A model generated the notes under the pieces. It saw nothing but the letters and a program-made list of their open reading frames with translations. It searched no databases and was not told the DNA's origin. A DNA stretch of 64,000 nt. It comes from Alligator mississippiensis (taxonomy: Eukaryota; Chordata; Crocodylia; Alligatoridae). The position numbers were made by a program, and so were the translations under genes. The stretch covers positions 21,829,001 to 21,893,000 of the forward strand of contig NC_081827.1 in the NCBI RefSeq assembly GCF_030867095.1, written 5' to 3'. Below are positions 45,161-55,976 of this stretch, piece by piece (the first letter of the stretch is position 1; each line of letters opens with the position of its first letter).

Positions 45161-47402
45161 ACAGTTATTTTGGGTGGCTCCCGGTGCTCCTAAAGATTGT
45201 CTGCACATTAACATCTGAAACTGGTTTTAAGCACTTGTTATGTGGGTGAATGTGAGGCCACACCATGGCAAGATTATCTCTCATATGTGATACCAGGGAC
45301 AGCATGGGCCCACAGGGCCTGGGCCCAGGGAGCCCTGATAATCAGGGCCCCCCTGAGAAAAATTCAGAGGGGAGGCTAGCTGGGCCAGGCAGTGAAGGAT
45401 GGCGTGGAACTCAAGGCCCCGCCAGGCAAATTGGGTATGGCAGCTCAGGGCAAGCCCAGGAGCTTCACATGTGAGGTGTGCAGCAAGGTGAGTGCAGTGC
45501 CAAGCACTGTGCAGGGGCCACACCACCACTCCCCCCCCCCATCTCCCTCACCCGCCTCTCCTGCAAATCTTCAATGTGGTGGATGCCCCACACCCGCGGC
45601 TCATCCTCTGCATTGCTGGCTCACAGCAGGGCCAGGGCTCTGTCAGGTTGCTTCTGTGCTGCTTGCCGGGCCCCACTCTGGCAATGATCTCAGCCCTTTA
45701 CAACACATCATGCTCAGCGGGGCCTCATGCTTCCCCACCATGCCCTGCACATTTGCAGTGGGAGCATCCCCCAGCAGGCTGGGGTGGCACTCTGCAGTTG
45801 GATTCGGTGGACTAGGGCAAGGGGTATGTGGCTAGCCCATGGGCACGAGACTGCATGGAACTGCACGCACCCCTGAGGCAGGCAGGTGCCTGCTCCCCTC
45901 CAAAGCAGAGACCCAGCAGGGACGGGTCAGAGTGGGCAGCAGGGGCTGAGCCATGGAGGGCTCCATGGCCATGCACCCTGCTTACCCAAGCATGGGGAAG
46001 GGATGGCTGGGCTTTGTCACACACATCAGAGCTTCCATTTATTTCTCCCTCACAAGACAGTTGCTTTGCCCAGGACTGCTCACACTTCGGCAGCTGTGCC
46101 AGCAAGCTAAAATCATTTTTTTTTAAATCCCTCCTGCCCTTTCTTCCCCCTCTCTCTTCCAATAGGCCTACACAACCATGAATAAAATAGATTGAGCAGG
46201 CCTAGTGCCTCGGGGGGGGGGGGTGAGGGGAGGTGCCTCCACGGAAAGAATGACACCTCCAAGTTACCGGTGTTTAGCGGGCTCCTTGCCTACCCCTGTC
46301 TGAGTCCACTCACCATGGTGTGTGAGTGCATGAGTGAGTATGGTTGTGTGTGTCTGTTCGCCCCCCTGCCCCACACTAATCCCCAGCCCCACACCTGCCT
46401 GAGGTGCAGGAAAGGAGGGGACCCAGATGTATTACATTTAGCACATGTTTAATGTCTCAAGAATGATAAAAAGAAAACATTGAGATGTATTGTGTAGGCC
46501 TATTGCTTTATTTTAATTGCAAGAATCACTAACAGTATTCTTAGACTCATACTCGAGGTTATCGGTATGGCCTGTATTTTTCTTGTAGGTACAATGTAAA
46601 ATGTGTATTTAAAAAAAAAAGTCAAACAAGAAACTACATGACCACCAAACTATAACATCATTCCTTTGGTGTTACTATACATTGATGGTGATCCCATGAA
46701 TCTAAGTAATTTTCCTGTTTTGTGTGTGGCAAAATTGAATAGTTAATTTCGATGCTGCGTATTGTGCTTTATTTATTAATGCATCATGTAAACATTTAAT
46801 GGGTCTAATTATTAATGCTTTTTGATACATTCATGTTTATAATGGAGTGTGGGGGGCCTCCAATTTTCTGTTTGCCCAGGGCCCCAAAAAATCTTAATTT
46901 GCCACTTCATGCTGCCCAGCTCATGTTGCACTAAGGTGCAGCCATGTTAGGCTGCACACCTTAGACACCCCGCCTGCACCTCCTCGCCACTGCCCTCCTC
47001 AGCACCCCAGATCCCCACTCACTCTTTTGCCATCCCCTGCCTGCTTGTGGCTACCTATGCTGTCAGTCCCCGGGAGCAGGTGAGGAGGGGTTAACCTGCC
47101 TGCCTGGCCACTGTTGCTGCTGCAGCTGCTGTTCTCTGGGCCAGACTCGTCCCTGTCTCCTCCCCTGTAAAAACAGCAGGGGCAGCCACAAGTAAGTAAT
47201 ACCCTGGGGGCAAGAGGGTTGTGGGCAGGAGGCAAGTGGGACACTGGGGGACAGCGGGGGGAGCCTAGAATGGGAGTGGGCATTCTTACCTTTCAGTCCT
47301 CCCGGCACTGGCTGGCCTGTAGTTGGACTGCCTAAACTTGAGCTAGCATTGGTAATCACCAGCATTTATGCAGCTCACAGCCTAAGGTGTAACAAGGACC
47401 TT
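45148..47402. mobile_element. TIR element D, carrying a hAT insertion
   Basis: Left end AAGGCTTTGTTACACAGTTA; right end on the complement GTCCTTGTTACACCTTAGGC with GCTAGCTCAAGTTTAGG further in, matching element A (GCTAGCTCAAGTTTGG). Most of its length is the hAT element at 45294-46911. Ends of C and D overlap by several bases, so exact limits are approximate. Confidence 0.6.
45294..46911. mobile_element. hAT-like element nested in element D
   Basis: The left end CAGGGACAGCATGGGCCCAC, with GGGCCTGGGCCCAGG, and the right end GCCCCAAAAAATCTTAATTT then GCCACTTCATG follow a reptile hAT family whose end is 'ggggccccaaaaaa..cttaatttgccgcccctg'. The left half is GC-rich and the right half (46440-46860) AT-rich. 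It contains a G-run at 46212-46221 and A-run at 46611-46620. No transposase was recognised. The 8-bp flanks do not match, so the limits or the flanks have decayed. Confidence 0.6.
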
Positions 47403-48229
47403 AAGGTGCTCAGAATCTGGATCTCTATTTCAAAAGTTTCCCCTTTTATGACCTGTTGGTCCCTGCTCCAAACTAGAAAGCAGTGTAGAGGGTCTTGCAA
47501 AATATGTTTTTGGAGACCTTACATTTATACTTCAGAGATTATTTTCTTACCACATAGGCAAAAATAACTCATTACACTTGACCTGATTCAGTTTTACACA
47601 ACTTAAGTCAATGGATTCAAAACAAAAGTGACCAGTAGGCTGATTCTAATCTTCATGTTTTCAACCCCAACACTTGCATTTTTAATAACATCTTTTATTT
47701 TCTCAAGACTTCTTTCAACAAGCTTACGTACATTTTGATAACAGGAACAAGGTCTTTTAAATTTTATTTTATGCTTTTTATTTTTTTAGCCACTGCTTAG
47801 TCTCTATCAAACAGAGTTAGTCTGAAGTCAGAACCTGCACTGCTATATTTTGATATCTGAAGTTTACAGAATTTGTGAATAGCCTTGAAGTGAGCTCCTC
47901 TCTTCAAGTTGGGTTGGAATTGGGGTTGGGGTTGAAAGTGGGGTTGAAGGTTTCTGAGGTAAAGTATTTTTGTACAAGGTGTGGAACAGTAATGAAGCTG
48001 GACCATGTCTGCTGCACCCTCAGTGTGAAAGAGTGGCTTTTTTCCATTTGTGTACTCTATTTTCATCACACCTTGCAAACTATGTGTTCTTGCTGGGCCA
48101 CTGACTTAAGTAGCACAAGCCCAGATTCCCAGGAATACATTAATAAGTCCCTTGGAGATATGGTTGTTCTGATAAGCAAAATGCAGCCAATGCCCACACA
48201 GCTCCTGGCAAGGCTCTATGGAGATCCCG
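47403..48229. other. unrecognised sequence with a G-rich tract
   Basis: 47908-47950 is a run of GGGTT / GGGGTTG-like words with at least four G-tracts on the plus strand, able in principle to form a G-quadruplex. No gene or repeat family recognised otherwise. Confidence 0.5.
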
Positions 48230-48723
48230 GGAGTGTGGGGCCATGACAGTGTGGGATTGCAGAACGGGGGCTCTGCTGTTGTAGCTCTGCACTCCCAGGT
48301 GCCAGGAGCCAGGCAGGGAGCTGCACCAGGGCTAGGATCTTAGGGTGGTGTCAGCACAGGGTGGAGTGGGGCCAGGGCCATGATTCACTCCCTTCATGCT
48401 CTTGCCCAGTGAACCTGCAGAACAGACGCTCATTGCAGGGGTGTGTGGGCAGCGGATCACACTCTGTGCTGGCCCAGCACTGTCACCATCTCAAGATCCC
48501 AGGGTGTCCCCAACCCCACCTGCCCATCTCACTTCTGGCCATGCACCATGCCCATGTAGGTCCTACCCCTGGCTGTGGGTATGGGGAGGACAGGCCAAGG
48601 TACCTGTGTAGCAGGTGAGTGTCCAGTGGCAACAGCCAGAAGGAGATGCCACTGCAGGGGCTGCTGGGAAATGGAGTCTGCCACAGGCCCAATCCGGCCC
48701 ATGGCCAGACTTTGCCCACCTTG
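48230..48723 (-). mobile_element. hAT-like fragment, relative of 14743-15662
   Basis: On the minus strand from 48723: CAAGGTGGGCAAAGTCTGGC then ATGGGCCGGATTGGGCC, the same terminus as the complete hAT at 14743 (CAGGGGTGGGCAAAATATGG, GGGCTGGATCTGG). The body is GC-rich with overlapping non-gene frames. The distal limit is approximate. Confidence 0.65.
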
Positions 48724-49515
48724 CAGTAGAATCACATCCATTTCTTTCATGAGACAGCTGTGGCAAAGAGGTTAGGATTTGCCCCAAAAGTTTGTGTTTA
48801 AGGAACTCTCTGAAGCATATGTTGGCATGTGGTGGTAAAACATTGATATCCTTTTTTTTTTTATTGTCAACATTTATGTTATCTTTGTTGTTTCAGCAGA
48901 TTGCAACAGCTGTGAAACCCCACCACAGAGATATTCCTGGAATAATTATCTCCTGTCACAGTGTGATCAGAGCAGAGTATATCACTAGGTCAAGTCTTTG
49001 GAGTTTGTTAAGATAAGATCCATGCAATGATAAATAATTCATGTGTCTAATGTGTTGCAACAAGATGTAAAGGAAAATTAATTCCAGAGGCAGTTTTTAT
49101 TGTTCTCGAGACTGTAAGCTATCATCTCCACTGTGAGTCAAATGCCAAATTACAGCTGAAAACTGTTCTACAAAATAAAACCTTTAGTCAAGCTAATTTC
49201 AAATGTATATCTGTTTGTACTTAGTACTAGCTTGGAAGTAGGTTTAATTCTATTGGGTTGTAGTCTTTTACTTTTATCTTTCACTTTTTATTTATATTTT
49301 ATATTTCACTATAGCAAATATAAAAGATTATACCCTTGTCATATTCAGCTCGCACACATATATATAAACATAACACTGTTATCATAACCATGAGAGTGTC
49401 CGCATATTATCTGCTATACTAGTAACACTTCGTAATGTTCCGGTTATCTGAAATTTGCCACTAGAAGTTTTCAGTTACCTGCCACTATTTTCAGTTACTT
49501 ATAGCTTTGATAGTG
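48724..49515. other. unrecognised AT-rich sequence
   Basis: No feature recognised; T-run at 48852-48861. Confidence 0.4.
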
Positions 49516-49521
49516 TTAGAG

Positions 49522-49725
49522 TGATGTTGTAGCCATGATGATCCAGGAATTATGTGAGAGGCAAGGATTTATTTGAGTGACATCTTTTATTGGACCAACT
49601 GCATAGTTGGGATAGAGTTAGACAGGCTTTTGAATGCAAACATTTGATCTGAAGAATGTCTTGCATTCACAAGCTTGTATAACTCTATCTTCACTATTCA
49701 GTTGGTCCAATAAAATTTATCATCC
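49522..49725. repeat. palindromic dispersed repeat, copy 1
   Basis: 49583-49638 (TCTTTTATTGGACCAACTGC, ATAGAGTTAGACAGGCTTTT) is the inverted counterpart of 49672-49718 (CAAGCTTGTATAACTCTATC, AGTTGGTCCAATAAAATTTA). The left margin has GATGTTGTAGCCATGATG. Two further single-armed copies lie at 53762 and 59562. The family is common in reptile DNA as an 'aaagcttgtc...ttggtccaataaaagatat' repeat, probably a MITE. Confidence 0.75.
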
Positions 49726-50660
49726 AAAAAAAACCTTGATTCCCTGTGGCAGGGGCAGTGGAATCGCCAAGCCGTGGAAGCCTGGCAGCAACAGTGAAAT
49801 CCCCATGCCCCTGCTACAGCTGGCGGCGCCACAGTGTGCTGTGCTGTGGGAGCATGGCAGCACCGGTGGCAGAATCGCCACACCACGGACCCTGCGCTAA
49901 TGATCAGATCCAACACAATATCACTGAGCCGGGGTTAACAACATTCCCCAAGATTAAAGCTCTATCAAAGAAGTGGCAGGTGAGAAGCATCGGTGGACTC
50001 GGTAACTGGTGTCGGGGTTCAAACTGTCGGGCCGCAAGACCACAGTTAACTCCAGGCAACTAAAAAAGCATAAGCAAGGAGTACAAGACAGGCACAGCAA
50101 GTTATACTGTCTTATAGATTTGGCTAATTGTTCAGGTCTAAATGTTACCTGCTGGATGTTTACTTGAGGCTGAATTATTAGAAAAAATTCAGTCAAATCA
50201 TTCCAATTTGAATCTCAGTTTAGGCACCTCCAAAATTGCAGTCTTCAAACACCCTGCTTAGCTGCTGATTAACTTAGTCAATGACTCAATACACACCAGT
50301 TTTTACCAGAAAAATCCTTAGGCACTAAGGACCAGTTTCTAACTCATCTCTTAGGAGTAGACTTAGGAACCTAAATGGGATTCTACTCCACCCTGTACCC
50401 TGCAGTTCGTGAAAACCTGTCAATACAAAATGTCAGTGTTTGCTGCTTTTCTGTGACTTGATCTTAAGGATCAGATGGTGGTGTTTTAAAAAATCAGATG
50501 TAATACAACTTGACTTGAACAAGACAGAATACAATCACACCTAGGCATTTAAGTTATTTTACATGCGTAATAGGTGGTCCTGAATATCTGCTTCTGCTCT
50601 TGGTGAATAGGGGATACCTGCATATCTGTCCCTAAGTCAATGAAATTGTTATGTCCATTA
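49726..50660. other. unclassified sequence
   Basis: 49740-49905 is GC-rich with a repeated word (AATCGCCAAGCCGTGG / AATCGCCACACCACGG). The remainder is unremarkable AT-rich DNA. Confidence 0.4.
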
Positions 50661-50876
50661 GGCCTGTGTGAAGCGGCCAGTATTCCCTGCATAGCCAGCA
50701 GGGACTGCCCGAATCCCCAAAGCTCTCCGAATCTTTACTGAATTGATTTGAAGAGTTTCAAATTGATTCGGGCCTTTTAATTGGTCTCCTGATTTGATTT
50801 GGATTCAGAGATTTGGCAGCCAAATTGGGCCAAATCTCCTCTGAATCGAATCAACACCCAAAGTTTCACACAGCCC
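50661..50876. mobile_element. short MITE, GGCCTGTGTGAAGC ends
   Basis: Left end GGCCTGTGTGAAGC and right end, on the complement, GGGCTGTGTGAAAC, with TTA on the left and TAA on the right. The interior is built of GAATCGAATC / TTGATTCGGG-type inverted words. The larger relative at 52013-52763 shares both the right end and the 'gaattgggccgaatctc' block. Confidence 0.75.
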
Positions 50877-50884
50877 TAATGTCT

Positions 50885-50962
50885 GTTAAACACTCTTTGG
50901 TGCAAGAACAGGGACCAGAGTTTCTCCCCTGGGAGGAGAGTGTTCTAACCTTGAGAGCTGAG
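50885..50962 (-). mobile_element. tRNA-like SINE fragment
   Basis: On the minus strand GGTTAGAACACTCTCCTCCC then AGGGGAGAAACTCTGGTCCC follows the 'ggttagagcactc..cctgggag...agacctgggttc' pattern of the repeat at 52978 and, more distantly, 40441. Fragmentary and diverged. Confidence 0.45.
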
Positions 50963-51064
50963 ATTGAACTTGCTTTCTTTTGTAGCTCAATAAATCTTTA
51001 ATTATTCCATGAAAAGTTGAACCGCTTAAGAGGACATCTTCAGAAGTTTACCCTGCCATGCAGA

Positions 51065-51986
51065 GGGTGCATCTACATGTGCAATTAATGTGCCTGAATT
51101 ATCTCTGCAGAAAACTCAAGCTCATTGAAGTACTCCTGGGCACATGTCTACATATGCAACTGTGTTGGGAGCAAATTACACCCAACAGGAGTAGCCCAGT
51201 CTAGGGTTGCTCTTGTCCTGCTCTGCCCTCCTACAACAACAGTGGGAGCTCCAGGCTCCCCCAGGTGTCAACCCATAGCTGCCCCAGCTCTGGGGGCAGC
51301 CCTGATCTACATGGGGTGGGAAGGGAAATGTCCCAGCTCATAGGGCTGCTCCCTGCCAGCCGTGAGAAGATAGGGGCCAGCCCCAAATCCCAGGATGTCA
51401 GGTGGAGCTGGCTTGGCTCAGCAGGCAGCTGCCTGCCAGCCCCACACAGATCAGGATGGGCCTCAGTCTGTGCAGGGCTGGAAGAGCTGTCCCAGCTGCA
51501 TGGGCAGCTGCCTCCTAGCCCCATGCAGATCAGGACCCAGAGTAGGGAGAGATTTCCCAGATGCTGGGCAGCTGCCTCCCAGCCATGTGGAGATCAGGAC
51601 CTGTCCTGATCCTCATGTGGCTGAGAGGCAGCTGCCCAGCAGCCATGATGGCTCTACCAGCCACATAGAGATTGGGATGCATCCCAATCTCCACATGGGT
51701 GGGAGGCAGCATCTCACCAATACAGGACAGCTCTCCCTGCCCCTTGTGGCCCTCTGCTTTCTAGGCTGACCAGGAGCGTTTTGTTCCCAGTCAGCATCTA
51801 CATGTATGCTTTGGCACATTAGTTTATGCACCATGTTATAGTACCTGTATCTATAGGTATGAGGAAATGGGACATTAGACTAATCTACTGCACAGTGATT
51901 TCTGCATACTTGTAGTTGGTGATGCTTTCTTTACTGTGCAGTAGATTAGTCTAATGTGCAGTAAAGCATCTGATGTAGATGCACCC
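51065..51986. mobile_element. MITE with GC-rich palindromic core
   Basis: Left end GGGTGCATCTACATGTGC and right end, on the complement, GGGTGCATCTACATCAGATG, are terminal inverted repeats. The arms contain further inverted words (TGTGCAGTAGATTAGTCTAA near 51937 against TTAGACTAATCTACTGCACA near 51875). The core, 51180-51780, is a degenerate array of direct and inverted units around GGCAGCTGCCTCC(C/T)AGCC and GATCAGGAC. No coding capacity despite open frames on both strands. Confidence 0.8.
51562..51690. repeat. two near-perfect palindromes in the MITE core
   Basis: 51562-51600 and 51603-51641 are inverted 39-base arms with only a few mismatches and a 2-base spacer. 51669-51690 is a perfect 22-base palindrome centred on ATGCAT, inside longer imperfect arms (51658-51680 and 51681-51703). 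Both should extrude readily as hairpins or cruciforms; this is inferred from sequence only. Confidence 0.9.
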
Positions 51987-52012
51987 AGACTAGCCTCTAG
52001 TTAGCGGTAAGT

Positions 52013-52763
52013 AGGGGTGTCCTTGATTTGATTTGGCCAAATCTGAACCTGAAGATTCAATGCTGATTTGGAGAATCAGCGATTCAGCCATAGACACAGC
52101 TTTAAATGTTTTTTTCTACATACCTTGAGGTACCAGGCATGGAATGCTACAATGCTGGGGCACATGGAGTGTCCCACAGGAGTGTGGGGAGGCCCTCCAC
52201 ATGCTCAGCAGTGCACCAGAAGTACTTCTGGTCCACTTCCAGGTATGCCAGGGAGCATGCTAGGGCCCCTCCCCCCCCCGTGCCTCCCTGGCTCAGCGAT
52301 TGGCTGCAGGGGGATGTGCCAGGTGTCCCCTCCCTAGAGCCAGGAGGCACCGTTCACTGAGCCAGACCCCCCCCCCCCACACACACACACAATCCCCAGC
52401 AGACCCAGAAGTGGACTGGAAGTGCTTCTGGTCCACTTTCAGGTCTGCTGCCGAGCACAGTGGGAAGCCCCCCATGCTTCTGTAGGACACTCCATGCGCC
52501 CCAGCATCGTAGAATTCATGAGCCGCCTGCTACCTAGAAGTATGTAGAAAAAACATTTAAAGCTGTGTCTATGTCTGAATTTTATTTTATGTCTGTGTTT
52601 ATGCTGAATTTTTCCAAATCTCTCTGAATTGATTTGGAGGGTTCCAATTCAATTCAGAGAGATCAAAGGGTCCTCTGATTCGATTTGTATTCAGAGATTT
52701 GGCCACCGAATTGGGCCGAATCTCTGCCAAATCGAATTGGGGACCGAAGCTTCGCACAGCCCT
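52013..52763. mobile_element. MITE with long inverted arms
   Basis: The right end on the complement is AGGGCTGTGCGAAGCTTCG and the left begins AGGGGTGTCCTTGATTTG, the same family as 50661-50876. 52090-52252 and 52401-52572 are inverted arms of about 165 bases (GACACAGCTTTAAATGTTTT, CTGGGGCACATGGAGTGTCC and AGTACTTCTGGTCCACTTCC in the left arm). The loop holds C-runs and a CA microsatellite (52366-52391). Non-coding. Confidence 0.8.
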
Positions 52764-52977
52764 AGTAATAAGGTCATTTGCCTGATTGGGCAGGAGGTTA
52801 ATTTGAATACCCCCTTGTAGAGGAGATCTCTCACAATTTTAATGAGAGCTCTAAACTGTGGTCTCTGGGGTTGACAGCAACTGCGTTTTGTTAGAAACGG
52901 CCCTAACTCCAGGAGAGGGTATCAGGAGAGGGGTGTTTTTTTACTGAGCAGAAAAGAATTCAAGATTTATGTCTCTC

Positions 52978-53120
52978 CAGCCTAGTGGTTACAACAATCA
53001 TCTGGGAGCGGGGAGTCCTTGAGTGAAACACAGTTCATGCATTTTATCTAATGACTGTTTAATGAAAAGTGAATAAATGGACTTTGTGGGGAGGACTGGG
53101 ATCTAAGTCTACCACCTCTT
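52978..53120 (+). mobile_element. tRNA-like SINE fragment
   Basis: CAGCCTAGTGGTTACAACAA, CATCTGGGAGCGGGGAGTCC and TTGAGTGAAACACAGTTCAT follow the order of a tRNA-related head ('cctagtggttagagcactcacctgggag...gttcaaatcc'). It is followed by a non-tRNA body. No intact B box. Confidence 0.5.
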
Positions 53121-53761
53121 CTAGGTAAGTGCCCTAAATGTGAAGCAAGGGAACAACATGCACCCTTTCTCACTGGCCCAATAAATAATGAATTATTTTC
53201 TGCGCAGGAAAACACCTTTGAACAGAAGTGATGGGAAAGACCCCCCTGCCATCAGTATATTTTATAATCCTGTAGGTAGACAATAGGATTATATGCACAC
53301 TCTCTTTAGAGGTAGATATGGGTGTGAATCTCTCGAAGGAAGAAGAAAGAACTGGAGCTATAACTCTAATCCTTGCTTTACTGTGTAGAAGAGGAACAAC
53401 CAAACTTCCCTTTTATGTTTTAAAAGAAAGTGGTGACTACCACCATGTTTTGTAAAGTGCCTGATCCATTTGACTTGTCTTGAAAATACCTACTAAATCA
53501 AGCCCTTGAGGAAATGAACAAAAAACACCTAGTATGTGGACCTTAGCCAAAAACTGAGGCACTTATAGAGTTCAAGACTCCTATAGGGCTTGACTACAGA
53601 TGAGGGTATGTTTCTAGGAGCACAGTTTTAGACATAGGTACCTACATTCTACCCAAGTCCCATATTAGATGCCTAAGTCTTTTTTTTAATCTATGTTTGC
53701 CCATAGTGTATAACCTGCCAAAGGATTCAAAAACCACTTTATACTAATGCAATAGTCCCCA
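53121..53761. other. unrecognised sequence
   Basis: No feature recognised. Confidence 0.4.
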
Positions 53762-53912
53762 GCATGAGCCAGACAAAGGGTATTTATACTCAAAAGCTTG
53801 CAAATAAGATTTTTTCCAATGATTTTAGTTGGTCTAATAAAGAATATTGGATTTACCCAAAGAACCTTGTCTGCCTATGTTCTTAGACCACCATGGCTAC
53901 AACCTATGGTTC
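53762..53912 (+). repeat. dispersed repeat, copy 2 of the 49522 family
   Basis: CAGACAAAGGGTATTTATAC, CAAAAGCTTGCAAATAAG, TTTAGTTGGTCTAATAAAGA, then CCTTGTCTGCCTATGTTCTT and CCACCATGGCTACAACCTAT. This supplies the outer end that copy 1 shows only in inverted form (GTTGTAGCCATG). Confidence 0.7.
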
Positions 53913-55312
53913 CCAACATTCACTGACCCCTGTGCAACATTACTTGGAAAGTAATAAGTTGCAGGAACCATTGTGCTTTATATACTATTGACATGAAAAA
54001 AACATATCTAGCTGCAAAGTTTCCTCTAGCTGCAAGAAACATTGAAGGCTCTCAAAGGAAACATCATGTCCGTGAGCTACAGGCTGGGGTCTGCTGCACT
54101 TAAAAGAATTCACTCCAGTTTTTCAACAACACAGTACAACTTTAATCAACATTTAAGATTTAAAAATGAAGAAGACTACCCTATCCAGGTGAATTTTAAT
54201 TGGAAGAATCAGTTGCACTGTAATTTGCTTAGAACACAAGGGTTAACACAAGTAGCTTTTCAACGAGTGGCATACAATCTTTTTGCCTCTTAGTGAATAC
54301 AGGATATTATACAGGAGCGTTATTTTCCAAGTGGGGAAAAAACATTAAAAACACCATCTGCTATACACCCTATTCCCCTGAAATCAAGAAAACTGCAGCA
54401 ACTCATTTGGTTTTAAATATTCACTAGTTAGAGAATAAGTGCAAATGGTATGGCTGAATCTTTAAAAAAAGGAGAGAAACAGTAGACTGAAGCTCTAGTC
54501 TAACAGATGCTCCTGTGTAGAATAACCTACAAAGTGAGAGTATAACTGACCCTGATATAAATAATAAATTCCACTGAATTTGGAGAGTATGAGTTGGGAA
54601 TATATTCATAAATCTAAAATACTATACCTATGTGCCAGAGCCGTATGTTCAACTGCAATTAATTTAACATATTTGCAAACCAGCTTGGTTAATCTCTATT
54701 TTTAACAGGAACAGTTTTGATAATTGGTTCAACATTCACCAACTCCAGCTCCCAGCCACTGGCATAGCTCTATACAACTGAGTCATGTTGTATGTAGACC
54801 TTGTTGAGTTCAGCTGGCGAAAAAGAATACTGGTTCTCAATGTGACCATAGTTCTGGCAGATAATAAGGATGAAACCCTTATAAAATATATCCATCTCTC
54901 CTAAAAAGCCTCAGCTGAAAATTCTTAACACAGAAATGAAACCAGGGACAGAAAAGACGAGAAGAAAGTTGGCTGGATCACAGGAAACATTTGTAGATCA
55001 ACAAAGCCAAGAATCTGTAGTAAAAGGAGTTGCAGAAATGGTGTTTGTTGCTGTAGTTGTAAGAATCCCTTTATATTTATTGCACATTACTTTCCTTGCA
55101 AGGATGGTATTGCTATGCTTTTTAGTTGCATCTTGGTTGCCATAGGAGATGGCAGTTACTACAGAGATAAAACTGAGCAATATGAAATAGTTTTAGGAAA
55201 CTCAGTCTTCTGAGGCCCACGGTGCTAAGTGTTCTGCTTATAGTGCAGGTTAGGCAAAGGAAACTGACCTATTTTGTTCACTTGTTGGCACATCTCTATG
55301 TCCAATTACGGC
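53913..55312. other. unrecognised AT-rich sequence
   Basis: No gene, RNA or transposon end recognised in 1.4 kb. Confidence 0.4.
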
Positions 55313-55429
55313 ACCTGAATAAACTGCGGAGCTTATTGATCTGGAGTTAATTGCTCCCAGTCTCACCATTTGAACATGCGCCCAGGCGCAGTTAACTCTG
55401 GAGCAATAAGCTCCGCAGTTTATTCAGGT
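55313..55429. repeat. hairpin with 38-bp arms
   Basis: ACCTGAATAAACTGCGGAGC at 55313 and its exact complement at 55410-55429 belong to inverted arms 55313-55350 and 55392-55429, with the outer 26 bases perfect and about four mismatches nearer the loop. It probably marks one end of a MITE extending to about 55795, where AGCTAATTAGTCTACTGTAC and GTAGATGCCAAG words resemble the 51065 element. Confidence 0.85.
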
Positions 55430-55976
55430 ACAGCGCATGGAGCCTGTGCAGAGCAACCCCTGCTGGCAGGGGGTCCCTGGGGTCACCCTGCCAGCCTGGG
55501 GCTGCTCCCCACCCCAGCTCAATGTGCTATGCAGGGGCTGGCTGTGGCACGAGGGAGCTTCAGCATGGGGCTAGCCAGCAGGCAGCCCCCCCACACTGAA
55601 GCACCCTTGTGCCTCAGCCAATCAGACAGTATCTACACTTGTGCTGCTGCGGAGATTTTTACTCCACAGCAGGATAGTACTTGTATTTGTAGATGCCAAG
55701 GGATGCGTGTGTAGATGCCAAGATCTTTACTGCCCAGCTAATTAGTCTACTGTACAGTAAACATCTCGTGTAGAATGACACATCTCGTGTGTTATTCTGA
55801 AAGCTCACTTCAATCACTTCTGATCAGATCCAACTGTGTAAGCAATTGCTGCATAGGATGTAGTATGCTCGAGTTATAGCCAACAATTGATTTAGGAACC
55901 TAAAGCAGAACTATGGCAGAACTGAGACATCAAAACATGTACAGCAGCTCCTCAGCTAACATTTTTTTCTCACTTT
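55430..55976. other. GC-rich then AT-rich sequence, probable MITE body
   Basis: 55440-55640 is GC-rich and non-coding. 55690-55795 has GTAGATGCCAAG twice (55689 and 55711) and ACTGTACAGT. Limits undefined. Confidence 0.4.

Noticed and set aside
45392-46181. overlapping open frames on both strands
   Set aside because: GC-rich half of a hAT-like element; stop codons are rare in all frames because of composition, and no domain is visible.
48361-48787. multiple short frames near a CpG-containing, GC-rich stretch
   Set aside because: Considered as a promoter or CpG island with first exon, but the stretch ends in a clear hAT terminus and CpG is not enriched by eye.
51231-51769. long overlapping frames on both strands
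   Set aside because: They fall in the palindromic repeat core of a MITE; mirrored frames come from inverted repeats.
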